In this document: positions 1 to 7,441 of the stretch, piece by piece | Numbering within the stretch: the stretch's first letter is position 1 | How the letters are laid out: each line of letters begins with the position of its first letter | Assembly (NCBI GenBank): GCA_017412445.1 | Contig: JAFPYA010000020.1 | Coordinates: forward strand, 1-12,428 | Origin: Clostridia bacterium | GTDB lineage: Bacteria > Bacillota > Clostridia > Christensenellales > Aristaeellaceae | Reading direction: 5' to 3' | DNA: 12,428 nucleotides | Made by a program: the position numbers and the translations under genes | Notes under the pieces: model-generated | Told to the model about the DNA's origin: nothing | The model's input: the letters and a program-made list of their open reading frames with translations, nothing else | Database searches by the model: none

Positions 1-70
1 CAAGACTTCGTTTTTGCGGTTAAGGAAAAATAAGCCACAAACAGTCAACAAAACCATAGCATTACTTAAC

Positions 71-98
71 TTGCATAAATAAAACATGCCGCTATAAT
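71..98 (+). promoter_or_regulatory. Promoter of the heterodimeric ABC exporter operon
   Basis: A TTGCAT -35 box (71-76) and a perfect TATAAT -10 box (93-98) are separated by 16 bases. Transcription would start near 105, giving a leader of about 31 bases before the ATG at 136. The surrounding first 135 bases are AT-rich and hold no other gene that I can support. This is the only good sigma-A-type promoter seen ahead of the two ABC genes. Confidence 0.7.
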
Positions 99-135
99 GA
101 TCGCACAATTCTTCCTATTTGCGGGGTAACCGACC

Positions 136-1881
136 ATGCACGGTACGTTGGGGCGCATCCTCAAGCTGTATAAACCGTATAAACGCATCGTTATTTTTGC
201 GCTGATACTGGAAGTTATCAACATCGTCACAAGATTGATCGGCCCGCGCCTCACCGCTACGGTCGTCAACGACGTGATCACCGACGGCAAATATGAGATG
301 CTGGGCGGCCTGTGCATCGCTATTATGGCGCTTACGGTCATTCGCAGCGCAGGCAATTATATCCGAGCCATGTCCTTTCATAAGGTGTCACAGGATATCG
401 CCTACGATATCCGTACAGGCCTGTATGACCATTTGCAGAAAATGCAATGGGAGTTCTACGATAAAAACCGCGTGGGCGAGATTATGAGCCGCATGACGGG
501 CGACTTGAACAACGTGCGTAATTTTCTGTGCAACACGTTTTATTCCATCTTTACAAATTCTTTCTGCTTTGTCGGTTCGTTTGTATTTATGATGTTCATG
601 TCCTGGCAGGTCACACTGATGGTGCTCATAATGGCGCCTGTCATCGCCCTGGTCGCCTGGAAGTTCAATAAAAAAATCCGTCCCGTCTTCCGTGAGGTGC
701 GCGAACAGAACGCGGTGCTGAACACCCGCACGCAGGAGGATCTTTCCGGTATGCACGTAGTCAAAGCCTATGCGCGTGAGGATTACGAGGAAAGCCGTTT
801 CGAACACGATAACCGCAATCTGCTGAATAAAAACCTGAGAGCAAGCTATATCTGGTCAAATTACATGCCCTTCATGGATATGCTCAGCCAGCTCTGCACG
901 CCCATCACCTTGCTTGGCGGCGCGATAATGGTGCACCTCGGCCACATGAACATAGGCGAGCTGGTCGGCGTGACTGGCTACATCTGGATGCTCACCAACC
1001 CCATGCGTCAGGTGGCCAACATCATAAACGCCAGCGCACAGGCGGTCACGAGCGCCGAAAAGATATACTACTACACCGACCTTGGCGCCTCCATAAAGGA
1101 GCCCGAGGACGCGGTCAGCCCCGAGGAATTTAAGGGGCACGTGGAGTTCGACCATGTCACCTTCGCCTACGGCGACAAGCCCGTGCTCAGGGACATCTGC
1201 CTTGAGGCCAAGCCCGGCGAAACCGTGGCCGTAATGGGCGCGACCGGCAGCGGCAAAAGCACGCTGATAACACTGCTGGGCAGATTTTACGACATACAGC
1301 AGGGCTCCATCCGCGTAGACGGCATAGACGTCAAAAAGCAGAAGCTCAAGCCCTTGAGGCAGCACATAGGCTACGTGCAGCAGGAGAGCTTCCTCTTCAG
1401 TGACACCATCGCCGACAACATCCGCTACGGCGAGCCGGACGCGGATATGGACAGGGTCAGGCAGAGCGCCGAGGTCGCGCGCGCCGATGAGTTCATTGAC
1501 GAGGCGCCCCACGGCTACGACACGGTAGTGGGCGAGCGCGGCATGGGCTTGAGCGGCGGCCAGAAGCAGCGCACGGCCATCGCCCGCGCAGTGCTGCTTT
1601 CGCCCTCCATACTCATCCTCGACGACTCCACCAGCGCGGTCGACATGGAGACCGAGTACGAAATTCAGCAAAGGCTCAAAACGGTGCTCAAAAATCGCAC
1701 CACTTTCATTATAGCCCACCGCATCTCCTCTGTCAAAAACGCCGATCAGATAATCGTGCTCAAGGACGGCGCGATTGCCGAGCGCGGCAGGCACAGGGAG
1801 CTTATGGCTCTGGGCGGCATATACGCGGGCATGGTCAGAGATCAGATGTCCAGCGCGGTCAAGGTAGAGGAGGCGGTCTGA
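136..1881 (+). CDS. ABC exporter half-transporter, ATP-binding/permease (degenerate-site subunit)
   Basis: This 581-residue protein is a type IV (ABCB-like) half-transporter: an N-terminal six-helix membrane domain (about residues 15-315) followed by a nucleotide-binding domain (about 335-575). Visible motifs are Walker A GATGSGKST (368-376), Q-loop GYVQQ (about 412-416), an intact LSGGQ signature (472-476), Walker B ILILDD (492-497) and the H-loop histidine 528. The residue after Walker B is Asp497, not the catalytic Glu, as in the degenerate subunit of heterodimeric exporters such as the TM287/288 type (family knowledge). It probably pairs with the next gene, whose ATG overlaps this stop by one base (TGATG). 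The ATG at 136 has a weak GGGGT site (123-127) 8 bases upstream. The substrate cannot be told; drugs, lipids or peptides are possible. The first third has lower GC and different Arg codons than the rest. Confidence 0.93.
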   Translation: MHGTLGRILKLYKPYKRIVIFALILEVINIVTRLIGPRLTATVVNDVITDGKYEMLGGLCIAIMALTVIRSAGNYIRAMSFHKVSQDIAYDIRTGLYDHLQKMQWEFYDKNRVGEIMSRMTGDLNNVRNFLCNTFYSIFTNSFCFVGSFVFMMFMSWQVTLMVLIMAPVIALVAWKFNKKIRPVFREVREQNAVLNTRTQEDLSGMHVVKAYAREDYEESRFEHDNRNLLNKNLRASYIWSNYMPFMDMLSQLCTPITLLGGAIMVHLGHMNIGELVGVTGYIWMLTNPMRQVANIINASAQAVTSAEKIYYYTDLGASIKEPEDAVSPEEFKGHVEFDHVTFAYGDKPVLRDICLEAKPGETVAVMGATGSGKSTLITLLGRFYDIQQGSIRVDGIDVKKQKLKPLRQHIGYVQQESFLFSDTIADNIRYGEPDADMDRVRQSAEVARADEFIDEAPHGYDTVVGERGMGLSGGQKQRTAIARAVLLSPSILILDDSTSAVDMETEYEIQQRLKTVLKNRTTFIIAHRISSVKNADQIIVLKDGAIAERGRHRELMALGGIYAGMVRDQMSSAVKVEEAV

Positions 1882-3677
1882 TGGCTACGGTAATAAGGCA
1901 GCTCGACGACGAGGTCATCGAAAGACCGTTCAACAAAAGCCAGTTCCTGCGCGTGCTGAGCTACCTCAAGCCCTACAAAAGGACGGTAGTGGGCAGCATA
2001 ATTCTGGTGTCCCTCGGCACCGTGTGCCAGCTGGGCAACACCTACCTTATGAGCCGCGCCGTGGGTCAGCTCAGCGAAAAGCCCCACGAATACGGCATGG
2101 TGCCCTGGCTTCTGCTGGCCATGGTCGTCATGGCGGTGGTAAGCACGCTGTGCACGCGCCAGCGCATCCGCTGGATGGACAGCGCGGGCAGAAAGGGCAT
2201 CGCCAAGCTCCGCGAGGATCTGTTTCACCACATTCAGGACATGAGCTTTTCGTTCTTCGACACGCGCAGCGCGGGTAAGCTGCTCGTGCGCGTGATCAAC
2301 GACGTCAACAGCCTGAACGACCTGTTCTCAAACGGCATCGTAAACGTGATCGTCGAGGTGTTCACGCTCGTGCTGCTGCTCGTGATAATGCTCGTGGTCA
2401 ACTGGAAGCTGACGCTTATCGCCATGTGCATCCTTCCGTTTCTGGCCTTTGCGATATTCAAGCTCAAGCGCGTCATCCGCAAGCGCTGGCAGCTTCAGTC
2501 CATAAAAAACAGCACCATGAACGGCTACCTGAACGAGACGCTCACCGGTATGCGCGTCACTCAGGAGTTCGTGCGCGAGGATTTCAACAGCACCACCTTC
2601 AAAACCGTGGGCAACGACGTGCGCCGCACCTGGCTCAAGGCCGTGGGCGTGGCCAGCGCCTTCTGGCCCATGCTGGACCTTACCGGCAGCATAGGCACAG
2701 TGCTGGTCTACATCTTCGGCGTGGAATTCATGAAGGCGGATGCGCTTTCCCTGGCCAACCTCCTGCTTATAATCTGGTACCTCGGCAAATTCTGGGAGCC
2801 GCTCAACGCCCTGAGCGATTTCTACAACAGCATACTCACCGCCTCCGCGTCCATGGAAAAGATATTCGACATCATGGACACCCAAAGCGACATTCAGGAC
2901 AAGCCCGATGCCGTGGACATGCCGCCCATCGTGGGCAAGGTCACCTTTGACCACGTCACCTTCGGCTACAACAGCGAAAAGACCGTGCTCAGGGACGTGA
3001 GCTTCGAGGTCAAGCCCGGCCAGACCATCGCCCTTGTCGGCCCCACGGGCGCGGGCAAGAGCACCGTGGTCAACTTAATCAGCCGCTTTTACGACGTAAC
3101 CGGCGGCGCGGTCAGAATTGACGACATGGACCTGCGCGACGTAAAGCTCCTTAGCCTCCGCCGGCAGATGTCCGTAATGATGCAGGACAGCTTCATCTTC
3201 TCCGGCACCATAATGGACAACATACGCTACGGCCGCCTCGACGCCACCGATGAGGAGGTCATTGAGGCCGCAAAGACCGTCTTCGCGCACGACTTCATAA
3301 TGGGTCTCGAGAAGGGCTATCAGACCGAGGTCAACGAGCGCGGCTCCACGCTCTCTCAGGGGCAAAGACAGCTCATCTCCTTTGCCCGCGCCCTGCTCAA
3401 CGACCCCAAAATACTAATTCTCGACGAGGCTACGTCCTCCATAGACACCCACACCGAGATGCTTATACAAAAGGCGCTGGACGTACTGCTCAAGGGACGC
3501 ACCTCCTTCGTCATTGCTCACCGCCTTTCCACCATCCGCAACGCCGACAACATCATGGTCATCCGCGACGGCGGCATAGGCGAGAGCGGCAGCCACGAGC
3601 AGCTTATAAAGCTCCCCGGCGGCCACTACCGCGCCCTGTGCGAAGCCCAGTACCGCTTCATGACCGCGGACGAGTGA
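1881..3677 (+). CDS. ABC exporter half-transporter, ATP-binding/permease (catalytic-Glu subunit)
   Basis: This 598-residue half-transporter has a short cytoplasmic N-terminus, a six-helix membrane domain (about 35-325) and a nucleotide-binding domain (about 350-590). Walker A is GPTGAGKST (387-395) and Walker B is ILILDE with the catalytic Glu516. The H-loop histidine is 547. The signature is LSQGQ (491-495) instead of LSGGQ. It therefore complements the upstream gene: its Walker A/B plus the partner's LSGGQ form the consensus ATP site, while its LSQGQ faces the partner's Asp-containing Walker B. This reciprocal pattern strongly supports a heterodimer. The start ATG overlaps the upstream TGA and has a strong GAGGAGG site at 1867-1873, 7 bases away, so the two are translationally coupled. 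The substrate is unknown. No dedicated terminator follows immediately; the nearest hairpin is at 3839-3869. Confidence 0.93.
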   Translation: MATVIRQLDDEVIERPFNKSQFLRVLSYLKPYKRTVVGSIILVSLGTVCQLGNTYLMSRAVGQLSEKPHEYGMVPWLLLAMVVMAVVSTLCTRQRIRWMDSAGRKGIAKLREDLFHHIQDMSFSFFDTRSAGKLLVRVINDVNSLNDLFSNGIVNVIVEVFTLVLLLVIMLVVNWKLTLIAMCILPFLAFAIFKLKRVIRKRWQLQSIKNSTMNGYLNETLTGMRVTQEFVREDFNSTTFKTVGNDVRRTWLKAVGVASAFWPMLDLTGSIGTVLVYIFGVEFMKADALSLANLLLIIWYLGKFWEPLNALSDFYNSILTASASMEKIFDIMDTQSDIQDKPDAVDMPPIVGKVTFDHVTFGYNSEKTVLRDVSFEVKPGQTIALVGPTGAGKSTVVNLISRFYDVTGGAVRIDDMDLRDVKLLSLRRQMSVMMQDSFIFSGTIMDNIRYGRLDATDEEVIEAAKTVFAHDFIMGLEKGYQTEVNERGSTLSQGQRQLISFARALLNDPKILILDEATSSIDTHTEMLIQKALDVLLKGRTSFVIAHRLSTIRNADNIMVIRDGGIGESGSHEQLIKLPGGHYRALCEAQYRFMTADE

Positions 3678-3712
3678 CGCTTACGACGGGGGAGAGGCTA
3701 CAGGGGTTACGT

Positions 3713-3739
3713 GTTCTTTTTCTGAGTCAGAAAAAGAAC
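3713..3739. repeat. REP-like perfect palindrome in the intergenic gap
   Basis: Two 13-base arms, GTTCTTTTTCTGA (3713-3725) and TCAGAAAAAGAAC (3727-3739), are perfect reverse complements around a single central G. It is not followed by a T-tract on the + strand and lies 35 bases after the ABC stop. It sits in a 221-base gap between convergent genes that holds no convincing gene. A G-rich stretch (3687-3708) lies just before it and CCAAAAAGACC just after. This looks more like an interspersed palindromic repeat unit than a terminator. Only one copy is in the window, so repeat status is inferred. Confidence 0.55.
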
Positions 3740-3835
3740 CAAAAAGACCGGAATTGGAATAAGTTATTTTTCTTCTCTGCGCGGCAGACGCAATTTCGGT
3801 ATACGGAGGATATGCTCAAATCCCGCCCATATAAT

Positions 3836-3872
3836 AAGCGGGAAGGCGCTCTGATGGAACGCCTTCCCGTTT
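3836..3872. terminator. Bidirectional hairpin terminator between convergent operons
   Basis: Arms CGGGAAGGCG (3839-3848) and CGCCTTCCCG (3860-3869) form a perfect 10-bp GC-rich stem with an 11-base loop. The stem can be extended by AAG/TTT pairing to 3836-3872. On the + strand it is followed by an interrupted T-rich run. On the - strand it is followed by TTATTATAT. It lies 27 bases past the stop of the leftward ABC membrane gene and 160 bases past the rightward ABC exporter, so it probably serves mainly the leftward operon and catches read-through from the other. Confidence 0.7.
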
Positions 3873-3898
3873 GTGATTTTAAATTCCTGCCTTCGGCC

Positions 3899-4726
3899 TC
3901 ACACGCTGAGCTTCCTTTGCATCAGCTCCGCCGTGGCCACGTAGAACAGGCCTGAGAGCACCAGTGACACGGCGCCGGATTTAAGGAAATAGTACGGCGA
4001 TGTGCTCCGTGTTTCTATACTACTCGTATAGACCACGTTGCCCATAGAATCCATGGTCGTGCCGACGACCTGCTCGGTTCGCGTCAGGGCATCGCCGGCT
4101 ATCGCGCTGCCGACCTGTCCCACGAGGTAGCTGAGAATGAGGAAGAAGACGAAGCTGAGCAGCAGGTTGTACTTTTTGCCGTTCAGCAGCGCCGAGGAAA
4201 CGACGTCCGCAAAGAACGCGGTGGTCACGACGGAGAACCAACCAGACAGCATACCAAAGGTAAAGCAAGCCATATAGCCCGCGTCGATGTTGATGTGATA
4301 GCCAAAGACCATGAGTATATCCTGAAGCCCCTCCAGCAAATCGTCTATCCTGACATATTCGTTGAACAGCAGAGCTATATCCAGCGTGCCCAGTCCGAAG
4401 AAGAACAACCCGCCAATCGTCATGGAGAGCAGGTTCTCCAGCATCTTCGCACCAAGGATTTTGTAGCAGCTGTTGGGCGTCATGAACAGCATATAGCTCT
4501 GCTTGGTGTTCATGTCCCTGTGCAGTGTAAGCACGCTCTGCAGGCCGATGACCATGATGCCGAATGTGGCAATCAGCACGAGAAGCGCGACGCCGATGGC
4601 AACGGTCTTGTCGCTTTCCTGCCAAAGACCCACCAGGAACACGAGCTGGGCTATCGCGGTTATACCCAAAATGATAAGCTTCGTGGGCAGCGTCTTTCTG
4701 AATTCATATTTGAACAGATTTTTCAT
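3899..4726 (-). CDS. ABC-2-like membrane permease subunit
   Basis: This 275-residue integral membrane protein has about six hydrophobic segments (near residues 17-35, 42-64, 97-117, 146-171, 187-208 and 252-270), with a short charged N-terminus (MKNLFKYEFRK) typical of ABC-2 permeases. It follows an ABC ATPase and overlaps it by four bases (ATGA), so the two should form one transporter. A GGAGGTG site lies just upstream of the ATG at 4726. In YtrA-type modules, ATPase-permease pairs like this are linked to cell-envelope stress or antibiotic sensing (family knowledge); the substrate here is unknown. I do not recognise a more specific family. The stop lies 27 bases before the shared hairpin at 3839-3869. 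Confidence 0.8.
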   Translation of the reverse strand: MKNLFKYEFRKTLPTKLIILGITAIAQLVFLVGLWQESDKTVAIGVALLVLIATFGIMVIGLQSVLTLHRDMNTKQSYMLFMTPNSCYKILGAKMLENLLSMTIGGLFFFGLGTLDIALLFNEYVRIDDLLEGLQDILMVFGYHINIDAGYMACFTFGMLSGWFSVVTTAFFADVVSSALLNGKKYNLLLSFVFFLILSYLVGQVGSAIAGDALTRTEQVVGTTMDSMGNVVYTSSIETRSTSPYYFLKSGAVSLVLSGLFYVATAELMQRKLSV

Positions 4727-5430
4727 TGCTGGTTCACCTCCGCATGTCCGTAGATCTGGCGGTACCTGTCCGCCATGGAGAGGCCTCGCTCGCTGCGGAG
4801 CTGCTCCAGATCGACGTTCTCAATCAGCCTGCCTTCGCTTATGAACACGGCGCGGTCGGCGATTGCCTCCATCTCCTCTACCAGATGGCTGGACAGCAGC
4901 AGCAGCTTGTCCTCGCTGGCCGCCTCTATGATGTTTGCGCGGATCTCATCTCTTGCCAGCAGGTCTATGCCGTTGAAGGGCTCGTCCAGCATGTACACGC
5001 GGGCGTCCCTTGCCAGCGTCACGGCGATTTTGAGCTTGGCCATCATGCCCGAGGAGAGCGCGCGGGTCTTGAGACCCTCGCTCAATTGCATACTGTCCAG
5101 CAGCTTTATGTAGCGGGCGTAGGAAAAGTCCTCAAAAAAGTCCCTGTAGTATTTGCCCATGTCCCTTACGGACATCCAGCTGTAGAAGTAAGGCTCTGTG
5201 GACATGTATGCCACGTACCTGCGGCTGTCAATATCCACGGGCTTGCCCTCAAATTCCACTCTGCCGCTCGTAGGCTTAATGAGCCCTGCCGCCATCTTCA
5301 TCCAGGTTGTCTTGCCGCTGCCGTTGGGGCCCAGCAGCGCGTAGATGTGGCCCTTTTCAAGCTTCAGATCCACGTGATCCACGGCGATCTTGCTGCCAAA
5401 GGCCTTGGTTACCGCTTTGCTTTCAAGCAT
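4723..5430 (-). CDS. ABC transporter ATP-binding protein (YtrB-like)
   Basis: This 235-residue stand-alone ATPase has Walker A GPNGSGKTT (34-42), signature LSSGM (125-129) instead of LSGGQ, Walker B VYMLDEP (145-151, catalytic Glu150) and H-loop His182. The Q-loop region reads AYMSTEP (74-80) with no glutamine. These departures are common in ABC-2-type ATPases of GntR-controlled modules (family knowledge). It is the middle gene of a three-gene operon. Its ATG overlaps the last 8 bases of the regulator, with an AGGAGG site 6 bases upstream. Its TGA overlaps the start of the membrane gene. It should energise the membrane protein encoded next. Confidence 0.9.
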   Translation of the reverse strand: MLESKAVTKAFGSKIAVDHVDLKLEKGHIYALLGPNGSGKTTWMKMAAGLIKPTSGRVEFEGKPVDIDSRRYVAYMSTEPYFYSWMSVRDMGKYYRDFFEDFSYARYIKLLDSMQLSEGLKTRALSSGMMAKLKIAVTLARDARVYMLDEPFNGIDLLARDEIRANIIEAASEDKLLLLSSHLVEEMEAIADRAVFISEGRLIENVDLEQLRSERGLSMADRYRQIYGHAEVNQQ

Positions 5431-5782
5431 TTTTATCCTCCTGTGCGAGCATTTGGGCGGCCTCTTCCGGTGAAACGCCCAACTTTCGCATTTTTGTAAT
5501 AAATTCGTGCACGGCCTTTTCAGCCATCTGCTGCTTTAGAGCGCTTATACGCTCCCTGTCCTCCGTTACGAAGGTGCCCATGCCGCGCCGCGTCTCAACG
5601 AGCCTTTCATTCTCCAGCTCCTTGTACACCCGCGCTGCGGTATTGGGATTGATGGCGTACTGAAGAGCGATGTCGCGCCCGCCCGGCAGCTTGTCGCCCA
5701 GCGCGCGCCGTCCGGTGACAATGTCGGTCTTGATCGCGTCCGCCACCTGCAGCCAGATCGGGCTGTTTGCGTCGTAGAACAT
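5423..5782 (-). CDS. GntR family (YtrA subfamily) transcriptional regulator
   Basis: This 119-residue protein has an N-terminal winged helix-turn-helix (about residues 5-75), including the GntR-style stretches GDKLPGGRDIALQYAINPNT and RGMGTFV. A short helical tail (about 78-115) follows, and there is no large effector-binding domain. That size and layout is typical of the YtrA subfamily. It is the first gene of an operon with an ABC ATPase and membrane protein, which it overlaps by 8 bases. A GGAGG site lies 6 bases before the ATG. A 38-nt dyad covering its own -10 box is the obvious operator, so I infer that it represses its own operon until a signal, perhaps envelope stress, releases it. 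Confidence 0.92.
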   Translation of the reverse strand: MFYDANSPIWLQVADAIKTDIVTGRRALGDKLPGGRDIALQYAINPNTAARVYKELENERLVETRRGMGTFVTEDRERISALKQQMAEKAVHEFITKMRKLGVSPEEAAQMLAQEDKNA

Positions 5783-5793
5783 GCTTTACCTCC

Positions 5794-5831
5794 GTGTCTT
5801 AGTGCACTATGCAAATAGTACACTAAGACAC
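5794..5831. promoter_or_regulatory. Probable operator of the GntR/YtrA regulator: 38-nt near-perfect dyad
   Basis: The outer arms GTGTCTTAGTG (5794-5804) and CACTAAGACAC (5821-5831) pair perfectly. Inside, after one T/G mismatch, ACTAT and ATAGT also pair around a 4-base centre. The dyad covers the -10 box (5815-5820) and the expected start site of the operon. It ends 11 bases before the regulator's ATG. The AGTGTA/TGCACT half-sites resemble those described for YtrA-type regulators. The sequence shows the dyad; the repressor assignment is inferred from position. Confidence 0.75.
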
Positions 5832-5843
5832 ATTAAGAATCAA
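5815..5843 (-). promoter_or_regulatory. Promoter of the gntR-ABC operon
   Basis: On the - strand a TTGATT -35 box (5838-5843) and a TACTAT -10 box (5815-5820) are separated by exactly 17 bases. The start site would be near 5808, about 26 bases before the ATG at 5782. The -10 box lies entirely within the 38-nt dyad, so a protein bound there would block RNA polymerase. Confidence 0.7.
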
Positions 5844-5910
5844 TGCACGGCGCATTATGTTTTTGTAATGCAGACAACAAAGTCAGAGGCAGCTTCGCTG
5901 ACCGTAAAAA

Positions 5911-5947
5911 TGCAGTGACCATGGCCGGATAAACGGGCCATGGTCAC
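5911..5947 (-). terminator. Hairpin terminator downstream of the GH43 gene
   Basis: Arms GTGACCATGGCC (5915-5926) and GGCCATGGTCAC (5936-5947) form a perfect 12-bp stem with a 9-base loop. On the - strand it is followed by TGCATTTTTA, a short T-run three bases after the stem. It lies 79 bases past the GH43 stop and upstream of the gntR promoter, so it probably insulates the two units. The weak, displaced T-run lowers confidence. Confidence 0.6.
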
Positions 5948-6025
5948 AGGCAAATGAAGCTGATTTGTATCGACGCGATATTGTAATACACAGTATGTCG
6001 TTTTTGGCGGAGGGTGCGCTTTGCC

Positions 6026-7399
6026 TCAGCGCGCCTCGGGCTCGAAAAAAAGGGCTTTCAGGCGTATGATCTCGTCGCTGTGCGGGGCGGAGAAGGCCAG
6101 CTTTACGTCCTGAAGGCCTGAGAGATCGCCAAGGGGGATCGATATCTGCGCACTTTCAAGAGAGCACTTTGCCGCCTCACTTCCGTTTGTGAGCACCGTG
6201 AGCGTTCCGCCGGAAACGAACTCACAGCAGAGCTTAAGCGTCCAGCGCTTTCCTTCGCCAAAGTCGAAATAGCGGTAGGCGGCCGCCGCGCCGTCTTTTA
6301 TGTTGACCAGCGGAAACGCGCCGTCCCTTTCGGTAAAGTAAGCGCCGCCCCACAGGCGATAGGCGCAGGCCGCGTCCAGCTCCTGCTTGGGATCGAGGCT
6401 GGCCGCGAAGCCCGACGAGGTCATGCGCGCGGTCTTGATGAGACCATTCTGCTCGTCCACCTCGATGCGCTCCACGCGCGCGCGGCGGGCGTATTTGCTG
6501 TTGTTGGTCGAGCCGTGATAGAACACGTACCACCGGCCGTCGATTTTTATGATGGAGCCGTGGTTGTTCCAGCTCTGGGGATCTATGCCGGTGTTGTCGA
6601 TTATCGTGCCGCGCCGCTCGTAGGGGCCATAGACGCATTTGCTGACCGCATAGTCCAGACACACGGGCGCAGCCCCGCGGTTGGGGTAGCGCTGGGTGTG
6701 CTCGCTTGCGTACACGAGCACGTACCACTCGCCGATTTTGCGAAGCGACGAGCCCTCGTGAAAGCCCTCGCCCTCGTCCCGATGGGAGATGAGCGCGTCG
6801 ATGTAGGTGCTCTCGTCCAGTGTGCACATGTCGTCATTGAGCTTGGCCATGTGGCACTTGCCCTGTCCCCAGGTGTAATAGAAGTCATTTCCTTCCCGCA
6901 GCACGGAGGGGTCGATGCCCTCTATCGGCCTTCCGCCCATCGTTATGCGCCGGGCGTTCATAAACGGGCCGGTCGGGCTCATGCTCTCCGCCACGCCCTC
7001 ACTGCCGTCGGAAAGGCAGAAATAGAGATAGTACACGCCGTCCCTTTCCGCCACGTCCGGCGCGTAGAGCAGCGCGTCAGACCAGTCTACGCCGTCCGGC
7101 ACGCCCTCGCGCTCGTATTCGTTCGTAGAGGCGAAGCTGATGCCGTGATCCGTCCACGCGCCGGGATCGTCCTTGGGCGCGGAATAGACGTGATACTTGT
7201 GGCAGCAGTACTCCCCGCCGAACAGGTCCTTGGAGCCGTACAGATATATCCTGTCGCCGAAGAGCTTGGGCTCGCCGTCGGGAATGTACTCCGTAAGCGG
7301 CAGTATCGGGTTTCTGCAGCCGCTTCTGCGGTAAACGCATGCCTCGCGCGGGCTTTGCTTAGTCATTTTTGGCTTGTCGTGATTTATTGCTGCAGACAT
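6026..7399 (-). CDS. Glycoside hydrolase family 43 (beta-xylosidase/arabinofuranosidase-like), cytoplasmic
   Basis: This 457-residue protein opens its five-bladed propeller with NPILPLTEYIPDGEPKLFGD. The likely catalytic set is Asp41 (base, in PDGEP), Asp115 (pKa modulator, in YAPDVAERDG) and Glu215 (acid, in HEGSSLRKIG), with a conserved-looking His280 in NNHGS. The catalytic part ends near residue 330. Residues about 340-457 look like a beta-sandwich carbohydrate-binding domain of the CBM6 kind. There is no signal peptide, so it should act on imported oligosaccharides from xylan or arabinan. I chose the ATG at 7399 because an AGGAGG site lies 9 bases upstream. The frame stays open to 7483, but that stretch is leader. 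The gene stands alone, without a sugar transporter beside it. The exact substrate cannot be told. Confidence 0.88.
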   Translation of the reverse strand: MSAAINHDKPKMTKQSPREACVYRRSGCRNPILPLTEYIPDGEPKLFGDRIYLYGSKDLFGGEYCCHKYHVYSAPKDDPGAWTDHGISFASTNEYEREGVPDGVDWSDALLYAPDVAERDGVYYLYFCLSDGSEGVAESMSPTGPFMNARRITMGGRPIEGIDPSVLREGNDFYYTWGQGKCHMAKLNDDMCTLDESTYIDALISHRDEGEGFHEGSSLRKIGEWYVLVYASEHTQRYPNRGAAPVCLDYAVSKCVYGPYERRGTIIDNTGIDPQSWNNHGSIIKIDGRWYVFYHGSTNNSKYARRARVERIEVDEQNGLIKTARMTSSGFAASLDPKQELDAACAYRLWGGAYFTERDGAFPLVNIKDGAAAAYRYFDFGEGKRWTLKLCCEFVSGGTLTVLTNGSEAAKCSLESAQISIPLGDLSGLQDVKLAFSAPHSDEIIRLKALFFEPEAR

Positions 7400-7408
7400 A
7401 TGCGTTTG

Positions 7409-7415
7409 CCTCCTT
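7409..7415 (-). promoter_or_regulatory. Ribosome binding site deciding the GH43 start
   Basis: The - strand reads AAGGAGG here, with 9 bases before the ATG at 7399. No comparable site precedes the upstream in-frame start at 7483, which would also lie only about 11 bases after the predicted transcription start. Confidence 0.8.
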
Positions 7416-7441
7416 CTCACAGTTCCATTCGTCTGATAAAC

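Noticed and set aside
856..1794. A 312-codon open frame on the - strand
   Set aside because: It is antisense to the first ABC gene, whose motifs are all intact. The predicted protein is His-, Ala- and Val-rich, as expected of a reverse-strand shadow in GC-rich coding DNA.
3713..3739. The palindrome as a terminator of the ABC exporter operon
   Set aside because: Although stable, it is AT-rich near the base and has no T-run after it on the + strand (AC-CAAAAAG follows).
3811..3955. A small + strand frame with GGAGG before an ATG (near 3806-3811)
   Set aside because: The frame runs through the terminator hairpin and into the end of the opposite-strand membrane gene. The protein has no family features, so the ribosome-like site is probably chance.
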